64,000 bases of DNA from NCBI GenBank assembly GCA_030647905.1, contig JAUSJA010000017.1, positions 89,541-153,540 on the forward strand, in the 5' to 3' direction. The stretch is from Gemmatimonadaceae bacterium (lineage in GTDB: Bacteria; Gemmatimonadota; Gemmatimonadetes; Gemmatimonadales; Gemmatimonadaceae). Both the position numbers and the translations under genes were made by a program. Shown here in pieces: positions 21,626-29,908 of the stretch. The first letter of the stretch is position 1; each line of letters starts with the position of its first letter. The notes below the pieces were generated by a model. The model saw nothing but the letters and a program-made list of their open reading frames with translations. It was not told where the DNA came from and did no database searches.

Positions 21626-22510
21626 ATGCCTCGTCGAAAAACTCCCCCCGGGTCACTGTACGGCGGTTATCAGCCCTTCACGGAGCCGGTGGCGCTTTCG
21701 GTGGTGCTGCCATGCTACCGCACCGCTGCGCTCGCGCGCCAGTCGGTGACGCGCCTGGTCACGGCGCTCTCCGGGCGAATCGATTCGTTCGAGATCATCG
21801 TCGTGGATGACGGCGCGGGCGACTGCGTCGTGGCAGTCGGAAACATTCCGCCTGGTCCCGGTGGAAACATCCGCGTCATCACGCTCCCGGAGAATCGCGG
21901 AAAAGGGAAGGCGGTGGCGGAAGGAATGAAAGCGGCCACCGGCGCGGTGCGCGTCTTCACCGACATAGATCTGCCGTACGGCACGACTCCCATCATGCTC
22001 GTCGAGACTCTGGTCCGGACGCGCGGCTTTCACATGGTGATAGGCGACCGGACATTCCCGCAGTCGCGATACGAGATAGCGCTGCCACTCGGACGACGGC
22101 TGGCATCTGGCGTTTTCTCGAAGATAACGGCGACGCTCATCACCGGCGGATTTTTCGACACGCAGTGCGGACTCAAGGGATTCCGCGGTGACATCGCCGG
22201 GGCGCTATTCGGGCTCCAGCGCGTGGACCGGTTCGCATTCGACGTCGAGCTGATCTACATCGCCCTCAAGTACGGGCTCGAGATCAAGCGCATCCCGGTG
22301 ATACTCGAATCCAACGACACATCTTCCGTTCGCCTGGGCCGGGACGCCATGCGCACGTTCGGAGATGTCGCGCGCATCAAGTACAATCAGCTTCGCGACA
22401 ACTATGCCAGTCCGCAGCTCGCGGGTCTCGTCGCCGGCGAATGCGCCGCGGCGTCGCAGCCACTCCGCACTCCCGCCTTCTCGCGGCCCGTGCTGAGCAT
22501 CCAGAGATGA
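21626..22510 (+). CDS. Family 2 glycosyltransferase, dolichyl-phosphate-sugar synthase-like
   Basis: 294 residues from ATG 21626 (AGAGG just upstream, close spacing; a TTG at 21617 is possible). GT-A fold: LSVVLPCYRTAALARQS, FEIIVVDDGAGD, PENRGKGKAVAEGM, VFTDIDLPYG (DxD-like), MVIGDRTFPQSRYE and GGFFDTQCGLKGFRGDIA, the pattern of ALG5/DPM1-type enzymes that load a sugar on polyprenyl phosphate. No C-terminal membrane helices. Its stop overlaps the next start (ATGA), opening a coupled three-gene set. Confidence 0.85.
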   Translation: MPRRKTPPGSLYGGYQPFTEPVALSVVLPCYRTAALARQSVTRLVTALSGRIDSFEIIVVDDGAGDCVVAVGNIPPGPGGNIRVITLPENRGKGKAVAEGMKAATGAVRVFTDIDLPYGTTPIMLVETLVRTRGFHMVIGDRTFPQSRYEIALPLGRRLASGVFSKITATLITGGFFDTQCGLKGFRGDIAGALFGLQRVDRFAFDVELIYIALKYGLEIKRIPVILESNDTSSVRLGRDAMRTFGDVARIKYNQLRDNYASPQLAGLVAGECAAASQPLRTPAFSRPVLSIQR

Positions 22511-23244
22511 GCACTGCCGAAGTAATTGACTATGAGGAGCACTGGTCGAGCTCCGTCGAGACGTACGAGAGCCATCCGACCAGCCGCCATCGTCGTCGCT
22601 TCGTCATGAGCTGCCTGAGCGGGATCCACCCGCGGCCGGGAATGTTTGTGTTCGACTACGGAAGCGGAGCGGGGCTTCTCCTCGGGCAGATCCAGTCACG
22701 CTTCGGAATGCCGGAAATGGATTTCGGCGGGTGTGACATTTCTCTCGCGGGGATCGAAGCCGCGCGGAAGCGCCTTCCGGGCGCGACTTTCATCGCCGGT
22801 GAGTTTCCGGCGCTCGAGCGGGGAATCGACATCGCGATTACCTCCGAGGTCATCGAGCATACGGCGCAGTACCGCGAGGTCCTCGCGTGGCTGGCGGATC
22901 ACATGAAATCTGGCGCGGACCTGATAATCACGACGCCGGGCGCCACACTCGACCCGCCGGATCATTACTACGGACACATCCAGCACTTCACGTTGGAACA
23001 TCTTGGAGAGGTTCTGGGAGAGCTCGGCTTCACCATCTGCACTGCGCGCTACTGGGGCTTTCCTTTTTTCACGCTGCAGAAATGGGTGACGAAGCGAAAC
23101 TTCGATCGCATTCGCGACCAGTACATGCACGGCGAGCTGAACTTGAAGAAGAAAGCCATTTTCGCACTTACGTACTACACCTATTTCGTGCACGACCTGT
23201 TTCCGAAGGGGCCGCAGATATTCATCCACGCGCGGAAGAAGTGA
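22507..23244 (+). CDS. Class I SAM-dependent methyltransferase
   Basis: 245 residues; ATG 22507 overlaps the glycosyltransferase stop. Seen: EHWSSSVETYESHPTSRHRR at the N-terminus, VFDYGSGAGLLLGQI (SAM-binding motif I), GCDISLAGIEAARKRLPGA (motif II) and ITSEVIEHTAQYREVLAWLA (motif III), followed by TPGATLDPPDHYYGHIQHFT. Resembles UbiG/sugar O-methyltransferases encoded in surface-polysaccharide loci. Its stop overlaps the start of the membrane protein by one base. Likely acts on a glycan or lipid-linked sugar (inference from neighbours). Confidence 0.82.
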   Translation: MSTAEVIDYEEHWSSSVETYESHPTSRHRRRFVMSCLSGIHPRPGMFVFDYGSGAGLLLGQIQSRFGMPEMDFGGCDISLAGIEAARKRLPGATFIAGEFPALERGIDIAITSEVIEHTAQYREVLAWLADHMKSGADLIITTPGATLDPPDHYYGHIQHFTLEHLGEVLGELGFTICTARYWGFPFFTLQKWVTKRNFDRIRDQYMHGELNLKKKAIFALTYYTYFVHDLFPKGPQIFIHARKK

Positions 23245-24875
23245 TGCCATCGGGCAAATCCGTGCTTCAGATCAACCCCGGGCAGGCGCGTCCTTTCGCG
23301 CGCGTCGCCGTCGCCACGCTGAAGAACAACTGGGAGGTGCTGCTCATCCTCTCTCTCGCCGCTGCCGTATTTCGCCCGTGGTCGATGTCCATTCTTCCAA
23401 CTTTCGACTTCTCGGAATTTCTGCCGCAGGCGGCTGCGCACGATTCCTCCATCGCGCAGTACATCGCGATCGTCGCCGAGCTTGGCACTCAGGGGCGGAT
23501 GTGCCTGCTCCAGTATGTCCACATGGTGATCGCCTGGCAGGCGTTCGGAATGTGGGCGCCGGGCTGGCACTGGACGTACTTCGCGTTGTTGAGCGCGGTC
23601 GTGATCGCAGGGTGGAAGGTGATGCTTCGTGTCGGTGTGAGCCGGCCGGCTGCCACCATTGCGCTCACCGTATGGGCGATGATGGAACCGACCGCGGGAG
23701 CGTGGCTCCGTCCGACGGGAGAGCCCATCGCGCTGCTCCTCGCATTGCTAGCATTCCGCGTGGGATTAGGCTATGCCGACGCCAGTGACTGGCGACGGCG
23801 CGCGGTGATCGTCGTGTCGTGCGCGGTCGGCGCAATGCTCGCGAAAGACGTACTTGCCGCCATCGTTCCGCTCTGCTGGATCGGCACCCGGTTCCGCGTG
23901 CACGATGGGAACTGGGAGTGGACGCCATGGCAGCGGCGAGACACGATCCTCATCCTGGCCCTCGCTGCCGCAGTGCTTGCTGTAATGGTCCCGATCGCTT
24001 ATGTGGCACTCAATGCCCCAAAGGGGAACTATGCCGGGCAGTTCGGTGAAAAGCTTTTCGACCTTTCAAATGCGGCCGAACGGCTGCAGGTCACCTTCCT
24101 CCCGCTCAGGGAACGAGCACCTCCACTTTCGCGGATCCTCAACGATCCGCTCTGGCGGCTCTGGATACTTGCACCCGGCCTGACATGGATGTGTGCGGTT
24201 GCCGCTGGTCTCGTGATCGGCGTGCGCCGCGGTCGCATATGGCCGATTGCGCTTGCGGGAGTCTGGAGCATCGTCGGAGTGGTCGTCTACGCTCCGTGGC
24301 CCGGCAGGGCGGCGTTCTACATGCTTCCGTTCGCGTTCGGCGCGGCGTTCGGAGCGGCGCATGCGCTGACTTGGCTTCTCCAGACCCGATCCACCGGCCG
24401 CATCTGCTTGGCCGGGCTGGCTTTCGTAATGGCAGTCACCACGTTCGAGGCGCGGGGTATCGTGTATGAGCACGAGCTTCGGATCGGCGTCGATCAGCAC
24501 ATCATGACCCGCATCGCCGAGATTGACGGCTCCGATCAGCTCATCGCCGCGGTCCCCAAACCAGCACCACCGGAGATGTGGGGTCTTGGGCGCCGCCTGG
24601 CTCAGTTCGGTCACCTGTACACCGGAACCCCGAAGGTACCGGGGTTCGATGTCAGTTGTGCCGAATCACGCCGTCTTCTGGAAAGCAACCCACGGACAAT
24701 TGCCGTGAGCGAGGATCGCGCGTGTGGCATTCTGACCACTCGCTCCGAGCCGATTTCCATGTCGGTTCCGCGGTATCGGTGGCCACTCCTGACGGGATCA
24801 TTTCATACCACTCGCACCGCCTATGTAACCCGGGGCGCCGCGGTAGGCGGGACCATCGCCGTCGTTGTCCGGTAG
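23244..24875 (+). CDS. Polytopic membrane protein, possible GT-C-type glycosyltransferase
   Basis: 543 residues with roughly ten transmembrane helices (for example VLLILSLAAAVFRP, AVVIAGWKVMLRVG, ILILALAAAVLAVMVPIAYV, WMCAVAAGLVIGV) and a C-terminal soluble domain of ~110 residues containing several Cys. A large loop after TM1 has acidic residues, the place where GT-C enzymes hold their catalytic Asp/Glu, but no recognised signature. Coupled (TGATG) to the methyltransferase and glycosyltransferase upstream, which supports a lipid-linked sugar acceptor role; this is inference. Confidence 0.7.
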   Translation: MPSGKSVLQINPGQARPFARVAVATLKNNWEVLLILSLAAAVFRPWSMSILPTFDFSEFLPQAAAHDSSIAQYIAIVAELGTQGRMCLLQYVHMVIAWQAFGMWAPGWHWTYFALLSAVVIAGWKVMLRVGVSRPAATIALTVWAMMEPTAGAWLRPTGEPIALLLALLAFRVGLGYADASDWRRRAVIVVSCAVGAMLAKDVLAAIVPLCWIGTRFRVHDGNWEWTPWQRRDTILILALAAAVLAVMVPIAYVALNAPKGNYAGQFGEKLFDLSNAAERLQVTFLPLRERAPPLSRILNDPLWRLWILAPGLTWMCAVAAGLVIGVRRGRIWPIALAGVWSIVGVVVYAPWPGRAAFYMLPFAFGAAFGAAHALTWLLQTRSTGRICLAGLAFVMAVTTFEARGIVYEHELRIGVDQHIMTRIAEIDGSDQLIAAVPKPAPPEMWGLGRRLAQFGHLYTGTPKVPGFDVSCAESRRLLESNPRTIAVSEDRACGILTTRSEPISMSVPRYRWPLLTGSFHTTRTAYVTRGAAVGGTIAVVVR

Positions 24876-24895
24876 CCCAAAAACCTCCCGGCAGC

Positions 24896-25270
24896 TCAGC
24901 CGTGCGGGCGGTTGACACTCCGCTCGGCACTGAATCCTTCAGGGTAGCGCTTCTTCAGCTTCTCGACGTTCATCCGCGCGATATCACCCAGGCCGACTCC
25001 GATCCCGCGCGCGCCCATCGCGCAGTACCATAGAATGTCGCCGATCTCCTTCGCAATCTTATCCTTCGTGGCGTCGTCGAGCGGATGGCCGTGAAACATG
25101 ACCTTCTTCACGTGGTCGGCGATCTCGCCCGACTCGCCTGACAGGCCAAGCGCGGCGGTGTTGAGCATGGTCGCCTGATTGGCGAGACTCTCCGGCGATG
25201 CGGTGCGCAGCGCCAGGGAAGCGTACACATCGAAATCGGAAAAGGACTCCGCCGCGTGAGCGTCCGTCAC
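24896..25270 (-). CDS. MazG-like nucleotide pyrophosphohydrolase
   Basis: 124 residues. Start GTG 25270 overlaps the stop of the amidase gene (GTGA). Four-helix MazG/all-alpha NTP-PPase pattern: LNTAALGLSGESGEIADHVK (ExxE metal site), KVMFHGHPLDDATKDKIAKE, then IGDILWYCAMGARGIGVGL (ExxD metal site). These enzymes hydrolyse non-canonical (d)NTPs to monophosphates. Its place as the last gene of a pyrimidine-degradation cluster suggests it feeds on, or protects from, altered pyrimidine nucleotides (inference). Confidence 0.85.
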   Translation of the reverse strand: MTDAHAAESFSDFDVYASLALRTASPESLANQATMLNTAALGLSGESGEIADHVKKVMFHGHPLDDATKDKIAKEIGDILWYCAMGARGIGVGLGDIARMNVEKLKKRYPEGFSAERSVNRPHG

Positions 25271-26136
25271 AGTGCCACCAGCCCGCTGTAAGTCTCCGGT
25301 CTCCTGTCGCGATAGAACTGCCACACATTCCTTACCTCGCGCACCTTGTCGAGATCGAGCTCCGCCGTCACGAGCTCCGTCTTGTCGCGGCTGCCCGTCG
25401 CGATGAACTGCCCGCGCGGATCGCAGAAGTAGCTCTGCCCGTAGAACTCGCCGATGTCCCACGGCTGCTCGTGCCCGACGCGGTTGATCGCGCCGACAAA
25501 GTATGCGTTTGCCACCGCGTGTGCTGGTTGCTCGAGCTTCCACAGGTACTCCGAGAGCCCGGCCACCGTCGCCGAGGGATTGAAGACGATCTCCGCGCCG
25601 TTGAGTCCGAGAGCGCGCGCGCCCTCCGGGAAATGCCTGTCGTAGCAGATGTACACGCCGATGTCGGCGTACGCTGTCCTGAATACGGGGTACCCGAGGT
25701 TGCCGGGCTTGAAGTAGAACTTCTCCCAGAAGCCCGGCGCGCAATGCGGAATGTGGTTCTTGCGATACTTGCCGAGGTATGTGCCGTCGGCGTCAATCAC
25801 CGCGGCGGTGTTGTAATAGATGCCCGGCCCGTCCTGCTCGTATATCGGCACCACAATCACCATGTTGTGGTTCTTCGCCAGCTCCTGCATCAGCTTCGTG
25901 GTCGGCCCGTCCGGAATCTTCTCCGTGGTGTCGTACCACTTCGTCGTCTGCTCGGCGCAGAAGTACGGGCCGGTGAAGATCTCCTGCATGCAGATGATCT
26001 GCACGCCTTCCTTCGCCGCCTGCTCGATGATCGGAACGTGCTTGGCGATGTTGGCTTCGCGGATGGTCTCGAGCGGCTCGCTCGTGCTGCACGCATGCGT
26101 GGCCTGGATCAGGCCGCACTTCACGACTCTCGGCAT
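25267..26136 (-). CDS. Carbon-nitrogen hydrolase, probable beta-ureidopropionase
   Basis: 289 residues of the nitrilase superfamily. Catalytic triad visible: Glu in IICMQEIFTGPYF, Lys in KYRKNHIPH, Cys in ICYDRHFPEGARALG. Sequence style (TTKWYDTTEKIPDGPTTKLM, RPETYSGL ending) is that of N-carbamoyl-beta-alanine or N-carbamoylputrescine amidases. Clustered with a hydantoinase, preA and an NCS1 carrier, the likely reaction is N-carbamoyl-beta-alanine to beta-alanine, CO2 and ammonia, the third step of uracil degradation. Confidence 0.88.
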   Translation of the reverse strand: MPRVVKCGLIQATHACSTSEPLETIREANIAKHVPIIEQAAKEGVQIICMQEIFTGPYFCAEQTTKWYDTTEKIPDGPTTKLMQELAKNHNMVIVVPIYEQDGPGIYYNTAAVIDADGTYLGKYRKNHIPHCAPGFWEKFYFKPGNLGYPVFRTAYADIGVYICYDRHFPEGARALGLNGAEIVFNPSATVAGLSEYLWKLEQPAHAVANAYFVGAINRVGHEQPWDIGEFYGQSYFCDPRGQFIATGSRDKTELVTAELDLDKVREVRNVWQFYRDRRPETYSGLVAL

Positions 26137-26271
26137 TCTATTATTCCTGTTTCAGCTTTCGGTTCTTGGCTAATTGAGTCATCAAGCTGGCAAAATGGTC
26201 GTGCGCCCGCCAGCCATTTCTACTCGGCAGCGGAAAGGTCTTGTGAGACCGGTGTGACCGGTGAGTGAGGG

Positions 26272-27726
26272 TCAGGAAGCAGTCTTCTTCGTGCCCCGCA
26301 TCAGAATAAGATAGAACGCGAAGCTCAGCGCAAAGGTGACGAACCACGCGTAAGTGTAGAGACGGTCGAACAGGTTCGGGTCCGCCACCTGGCCGCCGGG
26401 GGTCGTCGCGGCGTGGATGAACCCGGGAACCACCGGGAGCACCGCGATGACGAGCGCCGCCATGGCGCGCCAGTTCACCCCGCCCGCGTACGTGTAGCGC
26501 CCTTCGACCGAGAAAAGATCGCGAAGGTCGAGCTGCTGTCGCCTCACGATCCAGTAGTCGGCGATGAGAATGCCGCCGAGCGCGCCCATCAGGCTCGAGT
26601 ATCCGATGAGCCAGGTGAAGATATAGGCGGCGGCGTCGGAGTAGAGCTTCCACGGCATCATCAGAATTCCGATGACCGCCGTGATGAGCCCGCCCGTCAC
26701 GTAGGTGATGCGGCGCGGGCTGAGGTTGGAGAAGTCATTCGCGGGGGATACGACGTTGGCCGCCATGTTAGTGGTGAGCTGCGCCGCGAGAATTATCAGC
26801 GCGCCGAAGATGATCACCGCGGGCGACCCGATCTTCGTGATCAGCTCGACGGGATCCCAGATGGCTTTCCCGAAGATGACGATCGTCGCGCTCGTCACCG
26901 CGACACCGATGAACGCGAACAGCACCATCGTCCCCGGCAGTCCGAGCGCCTGGCCCATCGCCTGCGACCGCTGGCTCCTGGCGTAGCGAGTGAAGTCGGG
27001 GATGTTGAGCGAGAGCGTCGCCCAGTATCCGACGTTTGCGGTGAGCGCGGCGGGGAAGAGCGTCCAGAACGGCGTCGAGCCCTGCTGCAGCTTCACCGAC
27101 TCAGTGAGAATGTTGCCGAGGCCGCCGCCATGCCGCACGGCCCATACGAGCAGCGCCAGGCCGCCGGCGAGAAGAAGCGGCGCCGACCAGCTCTCCAGCG
27201 CCTTGATCCCCTCAGTGCCCTTGAGGATGATGAAGACCTGGACCAGCCAGAAGATTCCGAACGCGATCCCAGTGTGCGCTCCGATCTGCGACCACCCGGA
27301 CCATGCCGCATTGAGGAGCGCGTCGAGCGCCAGTCCGCCGATCCACGTTTGAATGCCGAACCAGCCGCAGGCGACGACCGCGCGGAGCATCGCCGCGACG
27401 TTCGCTCCCTTCACGCCGAAGCTCGCCCGGCAGAGCACGGGGAACGAGATGCCGTACCTCGTTCCCGCGTGCGCGTTGAGAATCATCGGGATGAGCACGA
27501 TCACGTTCCCGAGAAGGATCGTGAACAGAGCCTGATACCACGTCATGCCCTGCTGCATCAGTCCCGACGCCAGCGTGTAGGTCGTGATGACGACGGCCAT
27601 CCCGATCCACAGCGCGGCGATGTTGTAGGTGGACCACGTCCGCCGCGACGGCGGAGTCGGCGCGAGGTCCGGATTCCACAGCGGACTACTGGAGAGTTCA
27701 GCGTCGAGCTCTTCGGATGCGTGCAT
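26272..27726 (-). CDS. NCS1-family nucleobase:cation symporter
   Basis: 484 residues, about 12 transmembrane helices. Seen: the N-terminal NPDLAPTPPSRRTWSTYNIA (family NPDLxP...RTW motif), ALWIGMAVVITTYTLASGLM, GTRYGISFPVLCRASFGVKG, GWFGIQTWIGG and LNIPDFTRYARSQ. NCS1 carriers import uracil, allantoin, hydantoin or cytosine with H+ or Na+. Within this cluster it is the likely uracil/dihydropyrimidine importer. An SD (GAGG) precedes ATG 27726. Confidence 0.92.
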   Translation of the reverse strand: MHASEELDAELSSSPLWNPDLAPTPPSRRTWSTYNIAALWIGMAVVITTYTLASGLMQQGMTWYQALFTILLGNVIVLIPMILNAHAGTRYGISFPVLCRASFGVKGANVAAMLRAVVACGWFGIQTWIGGLALDALLNAAWSGWSQIGAHTGIAFGIFWLVQVFIILKGTEGIKALESWSAPLLLAGGLALLVWAVRHGGGLGNILTESVKLQQGSTPFWTLFPAALTANVGYWATLSLNIPDFTRYARSQRSQAMGQALGLPGTMVLFAFIGVAVTSATIVIFGKAIWDPVELITKIGSPAVIIFGALIILAAQLTTNMAANVVSPANDFSNLSPRRITYVTGGLITAVIGILMMPWKLYSDAAAYIFTWLIGYSSLMGALGGILIADYWIVRRQQLDLRDLFSVEGRYTYAGGVNWRAMAALVIAVLPVVPGFIHAATTPGGQVADPNLFDRLYTYAWFVTFALSFAFYLILMRGTKKTAS

Positions 27727-27797
27727 CTGACCTCAGGAGGATGCGTGCACTGCCGGATTGTGGTGCTGCTGCCTGCCGCCGTCGCGTGCTGTTGACG

Positions 27798-28438
27798 CTA
27801 CCTGTGCATTCCGCTGAGCGGATTGAAGAACTGCAGGCCGAGGTCGAAGGTGAAGTAGTTCGCGCCCTGCTCAGGGGAGCCGGCGGTATTAGCTACGCCA
27901 GGCACCTTGTACTTAAGTTCTGCCCGACGTAGCGCGCCTGCGGCGTAAGGCGGAAGAAGCCGAGGAGCGGGATGTCCACTCCGGCGCCGACCTCATATCC
28001 CGGATTGCGATCCGTCGTGAGCTCGGTGGACTGGCTGCTGCCGTAGCCGCCCTGGAGCTCGTTGAACGTTACGCCACCCTTGATCCACGGACGGACCATG
28101 GAGAATCCCGGCGGAATCAGCTTCACGCCTGCGGCGAACCCCTGGAGCTTGTACTTGCCGTCCGTGTTACAGGTGGTGCTCTGGCAGTCGAAGTTGATGT
28201 GATCGAATCCGCCGTACACGCCGATCATGCCGAGCTGAAGGCCGGCGTCGAGTCCGTAGCCGAACCCTGACTTCGCCGCGTCGAGGGCCGCCGAGCTTGC
28301 TGCGGTGTTGTCGCTGAACGCTCCCGTCGGGATGCCTGCTCCGCCCCTCAGGCCGAAGTAAAGCCCTTGCGCGCTGAGCGGAGCTGCGCCGACGACCAGC
28401 CCGGACAATACCGCAACAACGCGTTTCGAGATTCTCAT
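27798..28438 (-). pseudogene. Outer-membrane beta-barrel protein, frameshifted near the 3' end
   Basis: ATG 28438 (GGAG upstream) opens a signal peptide (MRISKRVVAVLSGLVVGAA...LSAQ) and a barrel (GLYFGLRGGAGIPTGAFSDN, GYGLDAGLQLGMIGVYGGFD, MVRPWIKGGVTFNELQGGYG, GYEVGAGVDIPLLGFFRLTP). The original frame then closes at 27893 with QNLSTRCLA, which is not strand-like. One base earlier/later frame continues with KYKVPGVANTAGSPEQ and the terminal strand ANYFTFDLGLQFFNPLSGMH to a stop at 27798. Adding one base at about 27913 (reading QNFKYK) restores the full protein. Either a real frameshift or a sequencing error. Sits between the NCS1 carrier and the hydantoinase. Confidence 0.72.
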
Positions 28439-28461
28439 TGAGCTCTCCGGATCGAGTAGAC

Positions 28462-29853
28462 CTACTGTAGTCCGGCGGTGGTGCGCGGCAGCCATTTGCC
28501 GCGTCCTTCCTTTCCAACAACGCGATAATCATCCACAATCACGTCGCCTCGCGATAGCGTCGTGCGCGAGAAACCCGCGAGATCCCATCCCTGGTACGGC
28601 GACCAGTCGGCATTGGTCTCCATCGTCTCGCAGTCCACTTTCATTGTTGTCTTCGGGTGGATTATCGCCAGATCGGCATCGGCTCCGACTTCGATGGCGC
28701 CCTTCCGCGGATAGAGTCCCATGATCTTCGCCGGATTGGTGCTCAGCTTCTGCACCATCTCCTCGAGTGAGATCCGGTTCTTCAGCACCCCGTGCGTGTA
28801 CGTGATCGGCATCAGAGTCTCGAGCCCGGGCATCCCCATCGGGATCTTCGTCCAGTCACCGTTCCACATCGCCTTCTGCTCGCGCGTGAACGTGCACGTG
28901 TCCGTGGAGATGACCGACACCTCACCACTCTTGAGACCTTTCCACAGGCGCTCCGAATCCTTTGGAGTTTTGAGCTGCGGGCAGCATGCGAAGAGATGGC
29001 CGTCCTCTCTGTCGAACATGCTGTCGTCGAGCACCAGGTACTGCGCGCACGTCTCGGCGATCACCGGCACTCCGCGTGCCTGCGCAGCCTTGACGATGTC
29101 GGTGCCCTGCGCGGTGGACATGTGAACGATGTAGAGCTGCCCGCCGGTCACTTCGCTCCATGTCACTACACGCTGAATGGCTTCGGCCTCGATGAAGTTG
29201 GGGCGCGTCATGCGATGGAGCCGCGCGCCGTACTGCTTCATCAGCTCGGGCGTGTGGTGCCGTGCGATCAGCTCGTCGAGCACGCGTGACGACTCGGCGT
29301 GCACCAGCAGCATCGTGCCGTACTCCTTCATCTTCTCGAGCGTGCCGAAGAGCGCGCGATCGTCGGACTGCCACCCCTCGGACTCGTAGATCATGAACTC
29401 CTTGAAGGTGGTGAAGCCGCGGTCCACCATGCCCTTGATCTGGTCCTTGTGCTCGTTGTAGCGGGTGATGCAGATGTGGAAGGTGTAGTCAATGAGCGCC
29501 TTGCCTTCGGCGCGAGCCATCCATTTGTCGGCGGCGTCGTTCAGGGAATCGCCGGCGTAGGGAATGGCGAAATCAATCAGCGTCGTCACGCCTCCCCGTG
29601 CTCCGGCGCGCGTGCCTGTGCGATAGTCGTCGGCCGAGACGGCGCCCATGAAGGGCAGCTCGAGGTGAACGTGCACGTCGAGCACGCCGGGGATCACGTG
29701 ATGTCCCTTCGCGTCGACGATCTTCGTTGCGGCACCTGCTTCGAGATCAGGGCCGATCGCGGCGATCTTCTCGCCGGAGATGCCGATGTCGGTAACACTG
29801 GTCCCGCGGGGGGTGACGACGTTGCCGCCCCTTACGATCGTGTCGAATCTCAC
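28462..29853 (-). CDS. hydA: Dihydropyrimidinase / hydantoinase
   Basis: 463 residues, GTG start with GGAG ahead. Cyclic amidohydrolase with two metals: HVHLELPF (metal His pair), TTFKEFMIYES (the Lys that is carboxylated), LLVHAESSRVL, YIVHMSTAQGT, and VISTDTCTFTREQK (metal Asp; family members more often have DHCPF here). Opens the dihydrouracil ring to N-carbamoyl-beta-alanine. Neighbouring preA, amidase and transaminase genes support the pyrimidine role rather than allantoin or D-amino acid hydantoin use. Confidence 0.9.
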   Translation of the reverse strand: MRFDTIVRGGNVVTPRGTSVTDIGISGEKIAAIGPDLEAGAATKIVDAKGHHVIPGVLDVHVHLELPFMGAVSADDYRTGTRAGARGGVTTLIDFAIPYAGDSLNDAADKWMARAEGKALIDYTFHICITRYNEHKDQIKGMVDRGFTTFKEFMIYESEGWQSDDRALFGTLEKMKEYGTMLLVHAESSRVLDELIARHHTPELMKQYGARLHRMTRPNFIEAEAIQRVVTWSEVTGGQLYIVHMSTAQGTDIVKAAQARGVPVIAETCAQYLVLDDSMFDREDGHLFACCPQLKTPKDSERLWKGLKSGEVSVISTDTCTFTREQKAMWNGDWTKIPMGMPGLETLMPITYTHGVLKNRISLEEMVQKLSTNPAKIMGLYPRKGAIEVGADADLAIIHPKTTMKVDCETMETNADWSPYQGWDLAGFSRTTLSRGDVIVDDYRVVGKEGRGKWLPRTTAGLQ

Positions 29854-29908
29854 TTCCGCTCCATTATTGAATTGCCTCTCGTGCGATCAGGCGGATTCTG
29901 CGCCCGCC

